A stretch of DNA of 64,000 nt from Trema orientale (lineage: Eukaryota > Streptophyta > Magnoliopsida > Rosales > Cannabaceae). Of the stretch, positions 22,501 through 35,162 are shown in pieces (position 1 is the first letter of the stretch; each line of letters opens with the position of its first letter). The notes beneath the pieces are model-generated. The model was given only the letters and a program-made list of their open reading frames with translations. It searched no databases and was not told the DNA's origin. The position numbers and the translations under genes are program-made. Location of the stretch: assembly GCA_002914845.1 (NCBI GenBank), contig JXTC01000048.1, positions 17,758-81,757 on the forward strand, in the 5' to 3' direction.

Positions 22501-22828
22501 TTGCAGGTGCGAAGCCTTCTCAACTTACCCTCGGACCTATGATTTACTCCATGCTTGGACTGTCTTCTCCGACATAGAGAAGAAGGAATGTAGTCCTGAG
22601 GATCTGCTGATTGAGATTGATCGCATACTCAGGCCAACTGGTTTCTTAATCATCCGTGACAAACAATCGGTGGTGGATTACATAAAGAAGTATCTAGCAG
22701 CACTGCACTGGGAAGCAGTAGCGACTGGCGATTCCAGTTCAGATTCAGACCAAAATGGAGACGAGGTTGTGTTTGTTATCCAAAAGAAGATATGGCTGAC
22801 AAGTGAAAGTCTAAGGGATACAGAATAA
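19596..22828 (+). CDS. PMT3: Probable methyltransferase PMT (PMT1/3/8 clade), Golgi type II membrane protein
   Basis: Coding exons: 19596-19856, 20024-20188, 20306-20488, 20722-21316, 21736-21848, 22151-22371, 22507-22828; all introns are GT-AG and the exons join in frame to 619 aa. The N-terminus MRGRSDGTQKKR is cytosolic. One membrane anchor follows (residues about 13-32), then an acidic stem and a lumenal DUF248-type methyltransferase domain. The SAM-binding motif VLDVGCGVASFGAYLL starts at residue 221, and CSRCRIDW and the second-half EAFSTYPRTYDLLHAW are present. PMT proteins of the QUA2/TSD2 family act in the Golgi and are linked to pectin homogalacturonan methylation; that role for this member is inferred. 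The N-terminus (KGRSDG-like) and overall sequence match Arabidopsis PMT3 best from memory. Intron 5 carries a SINE. The start is the first ATG in frame and matches family starts. Confidence 0.93.
21887..22027 (+). mobile_element. tRNA-derived SINE in PMT intron 5
   Basis: The sequence has box A (TAGCTCAATTGGT, 21899-21911), box B (GGTTCAAGTCC, 21973-21983), a short unique tail and a terminal A-run. It is flanked by a 16 bp target-site duplication, TTTAAGTATTCTAGAT (21871-21886) and TTTACGTATTCTAGAT (22029-22044), with one mismatch. It lies between exons 5 and 6 in sense orientation and away from the splice sites. Confidence 0.9.
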
Positions 22829-24304
22829 GTATACGAGTCTCGATTTCCACGTCACCCTTTTGATTATCTGCTGCTTCAAGGGATTAACAAAGCATGTCCC
22901 CAGCAGTTCTGTGGTAAAGAAATTCCATTTTGTAGCATTTAAAGATGTTTACATTGTCTCTTTACTCCTTTTAAGTTCTCTCTCTTTCATTGTTATAATG
23001 ATTCACTTGAAAGTTATAGACTGTTATCATCAATAGGCTATTCTTCAGATTTTCTTTCTAGAAATGTTTGGACTTCATGTAAGCTCCTGATTCTATGAAA
23101 TATGAATTTAATAATCGGAATATACTTGTGTTGATAGATTCGGGGGGAGGACAAGTATAAAGTGTATATATATATATATATGGAAGATTTCTTAATGGTT
23201 TCAATTTTTTTGTGACCATGAATGGTTACTAAGAAAAATAGTGATAGTATTAAATTCTTTTGATGCTGATAAATAGTATTAAATTTTTTTGGTCAATTAC
23301 CAAACTAATCACCACCGTAGTATATAGATCTAACGGCTTAAATCATTGTAACCATCTATGGGTAAATATTGTTGTAATCATATAAACCAAACCCGTATGG
23401 TATATGTACGTGTTGCTAGGGAATAATTTGTAGCTTGTAATTGATTATACTGATGGCTCCTTCTTGTAGCCGATTTAAGTTCATTTGCTGAGTTCCTGTC
23501 ACTTTTTAGTAATCTATATGGTTTCGATATTCCCATACATGTATACTTCTTGAGAAATGCTAATAAAGCTCAAGAACATTGCAATTGACTATTCAAGATA
23601 CCTATACCCGATCGCAGACTTTATTACGTGAGACCAACAACAAGGTTGAAATGACTGAGATTGGGCGCCGGCGTCGATGCTCCAACTGATACTATTTCTT
23701 TTCTTTCGGCCAGAGTGCTAGTGCTAGAAGGTGAACTAAGCAGTGTGCCATTTTACCTTCGGACTAGCTGTTCCCATGTGTTCTTTTTCGCATTTGTTCT
23801 CCCCTTGTTTTAAACATTTTTCTTTGTAGCTTTGTAGAACAATAGTATTGTGTGAGATTCTGATGCGTTGGTCTCTCAAGTGTGTGAAGACAAGAGATTA
23901 GATTCCTATCAACTTTTTGCAAATTGCCAGTCTCTTTTACCACCACAGAAGCATACGAGAACAAGATTTGCTGGCATATGTATCTTTTTGGTCCACAAGT
24001 GAAGCATGTTATCTTCTTTCCTTTCTTTTTTTGAGAAAAATTCGCTACTCGCTCGAAAAAGACATCATAATGTTCTCAAATATTTTTATCATTTAGTGCA
24101 TGGTATTAATTATTGAGATGAGTTTGATCTAAATCTAATGCACGAATTAGTCCTTTTTTTGAAAAAAAAAAAAAGAAAGAATACATAAGATTCATTGAGT
24201 ACTTGGATTGTTTGTTGTAAATTTTTGGTCCAGAGATTCCACACATACAAATGCAAGCAGAGCTTACATCTAGTTCCATGATCAATGAGGAACTCTGTTT
24301 TTTA
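22829..24304. other. PMT 3' region and intergenic DNA
   Basis: The PMT 3'UTR probably extends to about 23120, ending in AT-rich sequence with TTTAATAATCGG and no perfect AATAAA. A short TATA microsatellite lies at 23166-23181. No further gene is seen. Confidence 0.5.
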
Positions 24305-24665
24305 TAAGGATAAACATCGGTGTCTGAATTATTAGGAAAGTTTCAATTTAGTTCTTAAATTTTAAAATTTATCATATTGGTCTTTAAATTAGTAAAAAAG
24401 GTTCTATTTGAGTCATTTTGTTATATATTGTGTTTTATTCTTAACAGATGTGCTTGAGAATCTCTTACTCTTCTATTGTATTTCATTTGCTGTAGCATAA
24501 TCCAACACTATAGAGAAATTAGTACATGAATTAAAGCAGTTAAAATATGATTTGAGCAAAAATTAGTTGCATATTAATTGGACAAGAATGCAATATAGAA
24601 TTGGCTAGAATAAATATTTTGTTGAAATCAATAATATAGAATGACAACGAGATGCGAATGTTTGA
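24305..24665. repeat. Truncated relative of the 41293-41797 MITE
   Basis: It shares, in order, TTAGTTCTTAAA/GGTCCTTAAACTT-type words, TTTTATTCTTAA, CCA(A/G)CACTATA(G/A)AGA, AATTAAAG(C/T)AGTT, TTAGTTGCATA and GCAATATAGAATTG with 41293-41797 in the same orientation. The right terminal inverted repeat is missing, so it is a truncated and older copy. Confidence 0.6.
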
Positions 24666-25980
24666 TCTAGAGAAGTATCCCATGGATATACCAAGGAGCA
24701 AAGAGAAGAGAAAAGGACATGGGTAGGACTAACTTAGGCCAAAATGATTTTGTGCATTATTTTATATTGCTAAGGATCTCATTTAATTTATCACTTTTTT
24801 AATATCACTTGACGTGACAAATAAGTTGTTACAATTTAACTTGTCAGTTGAATATTTTTCATCACTTGTATGTCGAGAGATCATATGTCATATCAAGTTG
24901 TATTAAAAAAGGTAAGATATTTAACATTACTAATTTTTTTTAAATGATATAATTTGGAAGTATCAAGGACGTCTTGACATATAGTCAAGAGCTTCTTGAT
25001 CATGAAAAACCCATTATCTATGATATTTTTTTCACAAACTATTAAATTTTTAACAGAATTGAGTCATAAAAGTACACAGTTTAGTAATTATGACTGAAAA
25101 TGAGATTTTGATTCATATATGCAAATAAGGGAAATTTACATCTAGAGAGTCTACTAAGCCTCTCATGATGAAAAAAGGGATTTATCACATAAATATTTTC
25201 AAAACTAACCCTTATTGCCATATCACACTTCTAAAATTACTTAGATACCTTATTCCATAATAAATCCTAAAATATATTCTTATCAACACACCCCAAGTTA
25301 ATTCTGATACCACTGCCACCTGCAGCACCTCGCTATCACCATCGGTCCCAATCTCGATCTCAGCGGCACCTCTGCTTAACTAGATTCGAAAAGTTTCGAC
25401 CATAGTCGAACTTATACTACCGTTTCTCCTGGCTGTTCCGATTAGTTTTCAACGGATGGCTGGAAAGTTTTAGCTTGAAAGTTTTGACCCAAGTCGAAAG
25501 TTTTCGACCACAGTCGGGTCACTAGTCAGAAATACTGCGGTCGAAAATTTATGACTGGGGTCGAGCTACCATTTGATTGTTGTCGAACAATCTTGACCCC
25601 CATCAAACATGATCGGCCGTCTTCTTTGCGCTGCCTCCTTCACTTTTGAATTTTTCGACTAAGGTCGAGTTAGGGGTAGTTTTGGAAGTTCGAAATTTTC
25701 ATTAAATAAAAATCTTAGTTTTGTAAATGGTTTATAAGTTGTCAATTTTTTCATGACATGCTTTAAAAAATGGTCAAAATTGATAATACTCTAATAAATA
25801 ATGCCAATTATATGCTTTGTCCATGAATATTTTATGGTTAAAACTAATAATTTGTGACAAAAAGGTCATTGCTATAATAATTGCATAATTCAGGGGGTCA
25901 CTACCATCTAAATTAAAAATTTAGAGTCCAAAGTGATACAATTACTCACTATTACTATGTAAATTAAAAATTTAGAGTCC
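24666..25980. other. Intergenic DNA with TCGA-rich stretch
   Basis: No gene is seen. A stretch at about 25380-25680 has many repeats of TTTTCGAC/GTCGAA words (for example AAAGTTTTCGACC and ACTAAGGTCGAGTT), unlike its surroundings. It may be a remnant of a transposon terminal region. A short motif (AAATTAAAAATTTAGAGTCC) is duplicated at 25911 and 25961. Confidence 0.45.
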
Positions 25981-26640
25981 TTTTTTTTTGAGATAATAAA
26001 TCTGTTATTATAAAAAAGTTATCTTTACAATAACAGATTGAATTGGAAGACAAAATTCCTCTAATAGATAAGCTAATTCTCCAATCCTAAGACTATCCTA
26101 GCCAAACCAAACGTAACTGGTTGACTACGACACCAGAAAAAAAGGAAAAAAAGTAAAAATGCATCCAACGATAACCAATATTGTCAATGCACCCGACTCC
26201 AAAAATTAGAGATTTATAGTCAACATCCCTGACCTATAGGAGAACTCAGATACAAACTCTTTATGCTTCACAAACTCTTCATGCTCATAACCTTCATACT
26301 CAAATCTTTCATGCTTCACAAAGCTCTCATAGACATCAGAGTTGGAGCGCTTGAAGGAGTGCTACACATGTACTTGCCTATTTTTACCGAATGGAGAGAT
26401 CTACAAAGTCTCCCCCTTTGATTTTCTCATGAGTAATCTGTATTGGAAAAAATAACATAGAGAAATATACTTCACTAAGGGGAGACAATAAACTCTTACC
26501 AAGGGGAGACAATAAACTACCAATCAGGGGAGACAATAAACTCCATAAAAGGATTACAATATATTCGTCATCATTCTTAATGATTTCAGGAAAGCAAACG
26601 ATGGATCGACACTTGATCTCGTTCGTCATCAATGTTTTCT
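25981..26640 (-). mobile_element. Retroelement remnant with terminal poly-A (minus strand)
   Basis: On the minus strand a purine tract AAAGGGGGAGA (complement of about 26402-26412) is followed by about 420 bp that ends in CTCAAAAAAAA (complement of 25981-25991). Upstream of the tract on the same strand is a frame containing three copies of a SLLSPL motif, from a triplicated GGGGAGACAATAAACT unit at 26477-26545. A purine tract followed by LTR-like DNA suggests the 3' end of a Copia-like element. The end in poly-A rather than an LTR terminus suggests a copy of its transcript. No coding domain is recognisable. Confidence 0.4.
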
Positions 26641-28264
26641 CATAGAGAATGATAAAGTATTAGTGGGATTGTAATTTCTATTAGTATTATTACCAATGAC
26701 AAAGAAAGACAAAGCATATATTGTATCATAGTATTTGAAGAAACAAGAACTTGAAAACGTGAAAAACCAAAGACAAAGAAATATTGATAACAAAATGACA
26801 ACATATATGGTTTTTTTGTCAGTTACATCTTGAATTCAATAATTTTATAATAATATGGGATTTTGAATTGATATACAAATATGTGATTGATTGTTATCAA
26901 TAAAAGTTAAGAATGTTGCATGATACCTCTGGCAAGAATTTCTTCAACTTACTTTGCAATCTGTAGTTAGATTCTCATATGCAAAATTTTAGATTCATAC
27001 TGATTAAGAAAAAATTTTAAATAAAATTTCTCAATGTCTCAATAATTTTTATTTTTTCCTAACAGTGAAGGAAAAAGATTGAAATTTTGAAATTACATAT
27101 ATATAAATGTACTCATGAAAAGAAAAATAGAAAATAGTATAGGAAACATATCTATCATCATTATTGTCAAGTGAAAAGATCACCACTAGATCTGTTCTTA
27201 AACAATACTATTTGTTTTCTTTTTCTTTTACTTTTTTTTCTAACTCAAAATGGGTTTTTGGTCTAAGAATTTGATTGGGAAAAAAAAGCTTTGATCAACT
27301 TGAAAAAAAATATTTGTATCCCCGAAAGAGGTTTGTTGCAAGGTTCATCAACGGTGTCCCTAGAGTTCTACCATCTAGTTATTTTTATCTTCGGCGCTTT
27401 ATATAAATGATGTAATACCATAAACAACCAATTAATTAACAACAATAAGTATGAGAATAACTTTGAACAATATTCTCTAGGAAATCTAAAAATTGGATAC
27501 CCTTCTAATCAAAAGTAGAAACAACATAATTAGGAAAAAAGGAAACTACAAATTAAGATTGGAATTATTTGCACTTTTTTGTGGATAAAAAACGGATCTA
27601 AATCTTTTAATGAAAGGATTATTATCTAATTATCAGAGATTATTGTTTCAAATCAGATTTATATATATATATACACATATGATTAAAAGTGAAAAGATCT
27701 ATACGTACCTTTTTGTGAAGAGGACTATGATTATCAATTTGTGCACCCGACTGTTTCTGGGATGTTAACTTTGTTCATCTCTATCTTTGGGAATAAATGG
27801 TGGAAATCGTAACTGTCGTGATCCCGGTTACCTCTCGCGTCGTACTTACGTATTTGTATTGTGGGACGTTATTTTCCGCCCTCATCGTTTGCCCGGTTTT
27901 AAAAGTTTTTCTTCTCCATTGGATAAGCATGTATGTCTGTAATGGTTAAATCTAAAACTGCATCCATATCCATGAGATGAATAAAGGGATGATCGTGTTT
28001 TATTTTTCAAAATTTAAACAATTGGCTGAATAAACTATTTAATAAAAAGAATCGGCAGTTGGCCGCATCAATAAACGTTAAATTGGAAAAAAAAAAAATA
28101 ATATGTTTGGGATAGGATTGAGATAGAAAGATCGTAGTTTTGGAAGTTGGGGCATATGAAACTCTATAATCAGCAGTGTACGAAACTTTTAGATTTGAAA
28201 AATACGGAATTCATTTACATAAAAATTGAGAGTCTAAAGTGATACAATTTTTTTTTTTTTACAA
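26641..28264. other. AT-rich intergenic DNA
   Basis: No credible coding frame is present. A locally GC-richer segment at about 27800-27900 (CCCGGTTACCTCTCGCGTCG) has no recognisable product. Confidence 0.5.
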
Positions 28265-29353
28265 TCTATCTATATATATATATTAAGCCTGAACCTCAAA
28301 ACTCTGATAGCTTCTTTGATCACCATTTTATTTTAAAATTTTTAGAAAAATCCTAATTTTTTCATGATGTGATTGGTCCAATCATTATTTTTCTTTGCTA
28401 TGATTAGTTGTAATATATACATGTATTATATAATATTGTATTTAAATTAATATTAATGATATCTTATAATAAATTTAGTTCATCGAATCAAACAAATGAT
28501 TGTGCTACATTCGTCTCATCAAAATAAATATAGAGAGAGATAAAAACATAATTTAATGTTTTATAAAATATTATATTTAATTTAATATTAATGATTACTT
28601 ATATTAAATTTAGTTCATCGAACGTCAAAAAATTGTGTTATATTCGTCTCATCAAAATAAATAAAGAGACAAATATATTTTTTGATGTTGAAATATATTT
28701 TGGGACTAAATTATTCTAAATTCTAGTTATGAGAAGGGAACTAAAACGAAGACTCGAATTCTTTTGTCTAGTCTTTCTCTGGGCCCAAATATAGAACTGG
28801 ACAAAAGAGTCCGGTTGCAACCTTTAATCCTGACCACCAAACAGATCGATACAGTACAACTCCACCCCACATCAATCAGACCCAAGCCAGCTAATTATAA
28901 AACCCCTATATGAAAATACTTTACAAACTTTCCAAGAAGAATAGAGAATGAAAAATGGAGATTGTAAAGCAACTAAAAATGTCTAGAGACAGATGAAACC
29001 ACAATGTCCAAACAGTTGAACCTAACTATATCTTTGATCATTATTCTATTTTTGCATTTTTTAGAAAAATCTTAATTTTTTCATGATATGATTGGTCCTA
29101 TCATTATTTTTCTTTGCTATGATTGGTTGTAATATATACATGTATTATATAATATTATATTTAATTTAATATTAATGATAGCTAATAATAAATTTAATTC
29201 ATCGAACAAATAGTTGTACTACATTCGTCTCATCAAAATAAATATAGAGATAAATATATTTTTTAATGTTGAAATACATTGAACTTAACTATATATTAGG
29301 CTTAATATATGCAATATTAATACAACTCGCGCAAAGCGCGGTATAACGACTAG
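28265..29353 (+). mobile_element. Non-autonomous Helitron A
   Basis: It starts TCTATCTATATATATA after an A and ends CTAG before a T, the Helitron A/T insertion rule. A GC hairpin, CGCGCAAAGCGCG, lies about 12 bp before the end, as in plant Helitrons. It shares its 5' region, internal words (GTTCATCGAACAAA, CATTCGTCTCATCAAAATAAAT) and 3' hairpin with Helitron B. Internally the 5' module (CTTTGATCA ... TGTATTATATAATATT) recurs at about 29030-29160, and about 28690-29020 is unique, possibly captured, sequence. No Rep/helicase gene is present, so it depends on another element. Confidence 0.85.
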
Positions 29354-29399
29354 TTACTGAGTATGATTCGGGTATTATATTTAACCCTATTTTTAATAA

Positions 29400-29942
29400 A
29401 AGTTAATGGCGCAAACGGTTCTCGAACTATCCAACTTATAGCAACTTGGTCCTTAAAGTTTCAACTCTGGCAATTAAACTTATAAATTTTCTAACTTGTA
29501 TCAATTTGATTCTAAATTGTCAACAATGTAACCTACTCTTAAATTTCTGACTGATAACACATGTGAGGAGCACGTGGTAGTATTTGTAAGTATATTTGAT
29601 AAATAATTTGAGAATTTCCACCACAAAAATGAACAATCATGGAAAATTTCTCTCTAAATTTTCAGCTTTAAGAACCCTAAAAATGCAAATAATACATCTT
29701 TTTGTCTCTCTTAATTCTTTTATTCAGTTAATTTTCCCTTTAAGTATATTTCAGATACTACAACGTGCTCTTCACGTACGTTTACGGTTAGAAATTTAAC
29801 AGTATGTCATAATTTAGACAACCTAAATATCAAATTGCTACAAATTAGAAAATTTATAAGCTTAATTGCTACCATTGAAACTCTGAGTACCAAATTGACA
29901 CAAATTGGATAGTTCAAGGACCACTTCTTGTGCCATAAACCC
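29400..29942. mobile_element. Mutator-like long-TIR MITE, family 1 copy A
   Basis: The ends are inverted repeats (GTTAATGGCGCAAA... and ...TGCCATAAACCC) extending inward for well over 100 bp. The 9 bp flanks TTTTAATAA (29391-29399) and TTTGAATAA (29943-29951) match at 8 of 9 positions, the target duplication length typical of Mutator-like elements. It is homologous over its full length to 46894-47420. It ends 70 bp before the SSU72 start codon, so it probably supplies promoter or leader sequence to that gene. It encodes no protein. Confidence 0.88.
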
Positions 29943-30012
29943 TTTGAATAAAATGAGTAAAAGGTTTGACCATTTGGTCCTCTGGGAGGAGAGTAGTAGA
30001 AGGGCAGAAGAA

Positions 30013-32099
30013 ATGAAGTACCGGTACGCAATGGTGTGTTCGTCGAACCAGAACCGGAGCATGGAGGCTCACTCGCTGCTGAAGAGGCAAGGTTTCGACG
30101 TGTCTTCGTACGGGACGGGTGCCCACGTGAAGCTCCCTGGTCCTTCCCTCAGAGAACCCAATGTCTACGACTTCGGTACTCCCTACAAGCACATGTTCGA
30201 TGATCTTCGCCGCAAAGATCCCGAACTGTATGTATCCTTTTTCTTCTTCTTCTTCCTCAATTTTCAATAATTATTCCATTCTGTTTTATTTTTATTTTAG
30301 GGTTTTTTGTTTCATAGTTCGTTTTTTTTTCTTTTTTAAGTTCTCTTTTAAATAAATAAATAAATTAAAAACCCTTGACAAGAGAGGGTTAAATGTTAAT
30401 ACAGGTACAAGCGTAATGGGATTTTGCCTATGCTCAAGAGAAATTCAACGGTCAAAACGGCACCCCAGCGGTGGCAGGATAACGCTGCTGATGGTACATT
30501 TGATGTCGTTTTTACCTTCGAGGAGAAGGTGTTTGATATGGTTATTGAAGGTTGGTTCATATACTTGTACCTTCCTTGTTTTTTTGCATTATCGTTTTTT
30601 TCATAGTGATTTGATTCTGTGTGTTGTTATTTTCCAAGGTATTTGAATTGGGTACGTTTTGTTCATTGCCCTTGTTTTGAATCCACTTTGTGGCCGTGAC
30701 TTGTGTTTTTGTCTTGTGATTTGTTTCTGGGCTTTGTTATTTTCCAAGGTATTGGAATTGGGGATTGTTCATTGCCCATTGGTCAATGTTTACTAATATG
30801 CAATGGACCGTAAAATGAATGGAAACATGGGAGGTGTTTCATTTTCCAACCTATTTACTTAAACATTTAGGAAACAAATTTTGGCGAACCTCAGGAAGAA
30901 GTAGCTCAAATTTTTGATTCCTTATCATGTCGTTTATGTGAGCAAGTTCAAGCATTATTACTACGTTCAAGCATATAGTAATAATACAAATTTAGACAAT
31001 AGAATTAACAAGGTTGTGAGGCAATTTATATTTTATAACTTGTGGCAGGGGTGATTAAGTTTGATCCATTAATTGGTGACTAAGGTTAGTGAACTGTTAT
31101 TTCTTATTTAAGGGGAGCAAATTAATTAATATTTACCCATATTGGATTGGATTACAGAGGATTTGATGGTTGGGAAGTAGGAAAAATTGGAGAACTGTGT
31201 TGCGGGCATTTCTGATTCCACATAGCGAGTACGCAAAAGTTTGATGTAAGGACATAGTACTAGATTATGCCGAAGATGAGCTGGGGAAATTTTGAGAATA
31301 AGAGTAGTATGTATGAATCAAGTTCTTTTAGAGGCATATGAAAAATGGCCCTGGAATTGGGATGTGGGAACTTGGCCTATTTGACTGATTTTATGAATCA
31401 GCAAAGGAGCAGAAATAGAAGATAATTTTAGCTAGGAGCTGAATAGAAAAAAAATAAACCTTTGTCGGATGCCTATGATGGGTACCTCCAAGGGCTGATA
31501 CCTGGAGATTGCATAGGGGTTATCCTTTTAACAGTTGGCGTTTCACTCACTAACCTCTTGATTTGAGTTTTGTACTTTTTAGTTCAAAAACAATTATGCT
31601 CGGAAGATAGTTGTATGTGAATGTCGATTTTCAAATTCTAAAAGAACTTCTTGTTGGAAGGTGGTTTCCTAGTGGTGGGTGCGTACATATTTACTCTAAA
31701 GGTTTCGTAGAATCTGTCATTTTTGTTCTTTTCAATTATTATCAACTTTTACTTACAATGTCCTCTTTGTACACAATCTGACGACTGCAGATCTTCACAC
31801 TCGGGAACATGTTCTCATGAAAAGTGTACTGGTAATCAACTTGGAGGTAAAAGACAACCATGAGGAGGCAGCAGTAGGAGCTAGGCTTGCTTTAGATCTG
31901 TGTCAAGAGGTCTGTATACTGCTATATACTTTACAGTATAGTAATAAATTGTTTGTTTACAAAATGATTAATATCAAGGGATAATTTTTATGCATAGATT
32001 GAAGAAACTGAAATGTGGGAGGACTCAATTGATGACGTTGTGGCTGCTTTTGAGAAACAGCATCGGCGGAAATTGTTGTATAGCATCTCCTTCTATTAA
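30013..32099 (+). CDS. SSU72: RNA polymerase II CTD phosphatase SSU72
   Basis: Exons: 30013-30227, 30405-30550, 31791-31909, 31998-32099; GT-AG introns, 193 aa, the normal family length. SSU72 removes phosphate from Ser5/Ser7 of the polymerase II C-terminal repeat and works with the cleavage and polyadenylation machinery in the nucleus. The catalytic CX5R loop is at residues 9-15 (VCSSNQNRS). The block KLPGPSLREPNVYDFGTPY, the catalytic-Asp region TFEEKVFD and the C-terminal KQHRRKLLYSISFY are typical. The start at 30013 gives the standard MKYRYAMVCSSNQNRS N-terminus; an upstream in-frame ATG would only add MITE-derived residues. It lies between PMT and NDR, which are neighbours in Arabidopsis, so this gene is an addition or a loss elsewhere. 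Confidence 0.95.
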
Positions 32100-34528
32100 A
32101 AACATGTTTTCACTGGACTTGCAGCAACAAATTATGTTTTGCTGGTACATGTACTCGTTTAACCAAAGTACTTTCTCCCTTTAAGTTAAGATTTACCTAT
32201 CTTATATTTCTTTTATTTGTTTCACATTTTAGTGTTTAGTACAATGTGACCTTATAGTATGATCAAGTTCAACTGATTTATCCTCTTCCAGAAAAAAGAA
32301 CAAAAGAGAACTCTTCTTCGTCATCCTTTCAAATGTAGATATGCATTTAATTTTAAATTTCACATTTGGGACAGGTAAATGTAAGAAAAATTTTGACCAA
32401 TTCTAGAAGGGCTTTCATTGTTGTAAACTTTGTATCTGGGATCGGCCTTTAAATTGATTGATGAGATTTTCTTTTCTTTTTCTTATTTAATTTGGAATAT
32501 ACTGTTTGATCTTGGTGGCTTACTAGCTCTATCTTTTATGTTTTATTTAATTGATTATATATATGTTCTATCCCTGACATACAATCCATAAAGTTGTCCC
32601 AGTTGATGCTTAACCGTTCCATGATTTGATAATATGTAGATATAATATATTTTTTCAATAGAAAGTCACAAACACAAGCTGTGACCACTTGCATGTGTAA
32701 TGCATGTGCAACACTTTCTCTCTCTCTCAAAATTTGCAGCATACCCTAATTGATGCCAACAGCACTCATGTTTTTGACTCGATTTTCCCCTTCCAAAGAG
32801 ACATATAGGACCCCATTGGCCTCGTCAATCTTGCAGTCCCAACACACATTCTAGTTTCTGTTTGTTCTTCCTTTTTGTTTCCTTACGTACATGGAACTTG
32901 ATTCTTCCAAGGCAGCATGTGAGTGTGTCATGGCCATTCCAATGACACGTGGCATAAGAACTTCGGACCAGCTCTTCCCTCTTGCCATTTGGCGATGCCT
33001 GAAATCGATGTGATTTGATTTAAATTTCGGAATAGTGGGACAAAACAAGGGTAATACAAGAAGAAACTAGGAAAAAAAGAAAAAAGAAGTACAAAATTGA
33101 CTTGATCCATTTTCTGCTCTTTGAGATACTGCAGAATGGTGATTTTTTCCCCCCTTTATTTTGGGACTTGGAGAGGAGAATATTCCAATTTGATCATAAT
33201 GGCTATTTGTTGTTAAGATCTTTACTTTGTTACTTTGAGCTAATTCCTCAACCCTATTGTGTTCTCTTTCAATTTCTCTTTTAAATTGAAAATCATCTCT
33301 CTCGAAAATACTTGAGACTCGTCCATTTTATTTTTTCTGACAATATTAGGGGCTAAAAACCATGTTGAAACTAAGAAAGAGGATTAAGACATGAGTTTGA
33401 AAGACGGCTGTCTTTAGCTCTTATGTGTCCTATGAATGAGACAAAAAGGAATACCGATCCAAATATCCAATAAGGTACACCACAAGTCATGTTTCTTAAG
33501 TGTGACATACGCCTTAATTTGGTTCTCCATCGTGGTTAATTTGATGCTTCATGGTCATGGCATTTTCAGAAACTTTTTCCCTCTTTTATTTTGATGAATG
33601 GGCATATAATAATAGAATGGTCCACTATGATGCCCTACTTCTAAGGGAACCCACCCAATTCAAGTTGCCTGTGTCGTGGGGCTTACTTTTTGTTTTCCCA
33701 AACCTTATCCTTTTTTGAAAGCAGCTTCTATGAGTATTATAAAACACATTAAGAAAAACAGGAAAGTAGATTAAAAAAAAAAAAAAGAGAAGAGTCTAAT
33801 GTAGTAATGTCCATTCAAAATAGAATATTAAGATATATATTTAAAGTCAACATCATTTTGTTGCTTACAGCTACAAATTCTTCATATGATTTGGATAGTA
33901 GTTTAGTACTTTTTGATATGTGGGTAAATTGGAATGTGAAGTATCGTATATTTTTCCAAATGGGACAAATTATTGGATTCAAAGTCCCAAACTAAGCTTT
34001 GAATCAATGTGGAATGAGAGTTTATTATATGCCAACTTTAGAAAGCAAAAGATAAAGAAAGTAAGACTAAGCATATGGCTCTTAGATCACTTGATTATTA
34101 TTGCTATTATTTTTATCACTTCATTGTTAAAAAGTAAGAAATGTTAACATAAGATTATCTGAAAGCCAAAATCACATACTTTCATTTACCTTCTTACACC
34201 TCCGAAGTGTTACAAAATTGTGTCATTGTGGCAATGGCCATCCCACTTTTCACCTAGGAGAGGGAATTAAATTCCTTAAACAACGACCAAAAAGGGCTTT
34301 CAAAGAGCATTAGAGCCACTACTAGTGAAGACTGATTTAACAGAAGGACACGTGTTCTTTTGTCATGGGACCCTGACATGGCTTCTGACATGGCTTTCGA
34401 CTTCCTTGTCATGCTTTCACAGTTTCACTCTTTTTTTTTTCCTTTTTTTTCCCTCTAAAGTGCTTTCACTCTTTTTATTAACTACATGGTAAGTGGTAAC
34501 TAAGGTTTTTTTTATTTATTTATTTTTA
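32100..34528. other. SSU72 3' region and intergenic DNA
   Basis: The SSU72 3'UTR probably ends within the first 450 bp. The rest is AT-rich, with poly-A/T runs and no conserved coding frame. A CACGTG motif lies near 34348 but no gene is placed to use it. Confidence 0.5.
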
Positions 34529-35162
34529 TCTATATATATATATTAAGCCTGATGGAGAGAGAAAGTGTAAAAATTCTGATAGCTTCTTTGATCACCATTC
34601 TATTTTTAAAATTTTTAGAAAATTCCTAATTTTTTCACGATATGATTGGTCCTATTATTATTTTTTCATGCTATGATTGGTTGTAATATATACATGTATT
34701 ATATAATATTATATTTAGTTTAATAAGCCTGAAGGAGAGAGAAAGTGTAAAAATTCTGATAGCTTCTTTGATCACCATTCTATTTTTAAAATTTTTAGAA
34801 AATTTCTAATTTTTTCACGATATGATTGGTCCTATTATTATTTTTTCATGCTATGATTGGTTGTAATATATACATGTATTATATAATATTATATTTTGTT
34901 TAATATTAATGATACTTTATATTAAATTTAGTTCATCGAACAAATAATTGTGCTACATTCGTCTCATCAAAATAANTATAATATTATACTTTATATTAAA
35001 TTTAGTTCATCGAACAAAAAATTATGTAACATTCATCTCATCAAAATAAATACAGAGATAAATACATTCTTAAATATTGTAATATATTGAACCTAACTAT
35101 AAATTAGATTTAATGTATGTAATATTAATACCAACTCGCGCAAAGTGCGGTATATCGTCTAG
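34529..35162 (+). mobile_element. Non-autonomous Helitron B with internal 180-bp tandem duplication
   Basis: It starts TCTATATATATATATTAAGCC after an A and ends CTAG before a T. A slightly decayed terminal hairpin, CGCGCAAAGTGCG, precedes the end. It is the same family as 28265-29353. The 5' module is tandemly duplicated with a period of 180 bp (34545-34724 and 34725-34904), the units differing by only a few bases. One assembly N is at 34976. Confidence 0.85.

Noticed and set aside
26384..26632. Small membrane protein with SLLSPL repeats
   Set aside because: The repeats come from a triplicated DNA unit next to a polypurine tract, which fits a decayed retroelement better than a gene.
29905..30012. 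N-terminal extension of SSU72 starting in the MITE
   Set aside because: The upstream frame is MITE-derived and absent from the family; the conserved start is at 30013.
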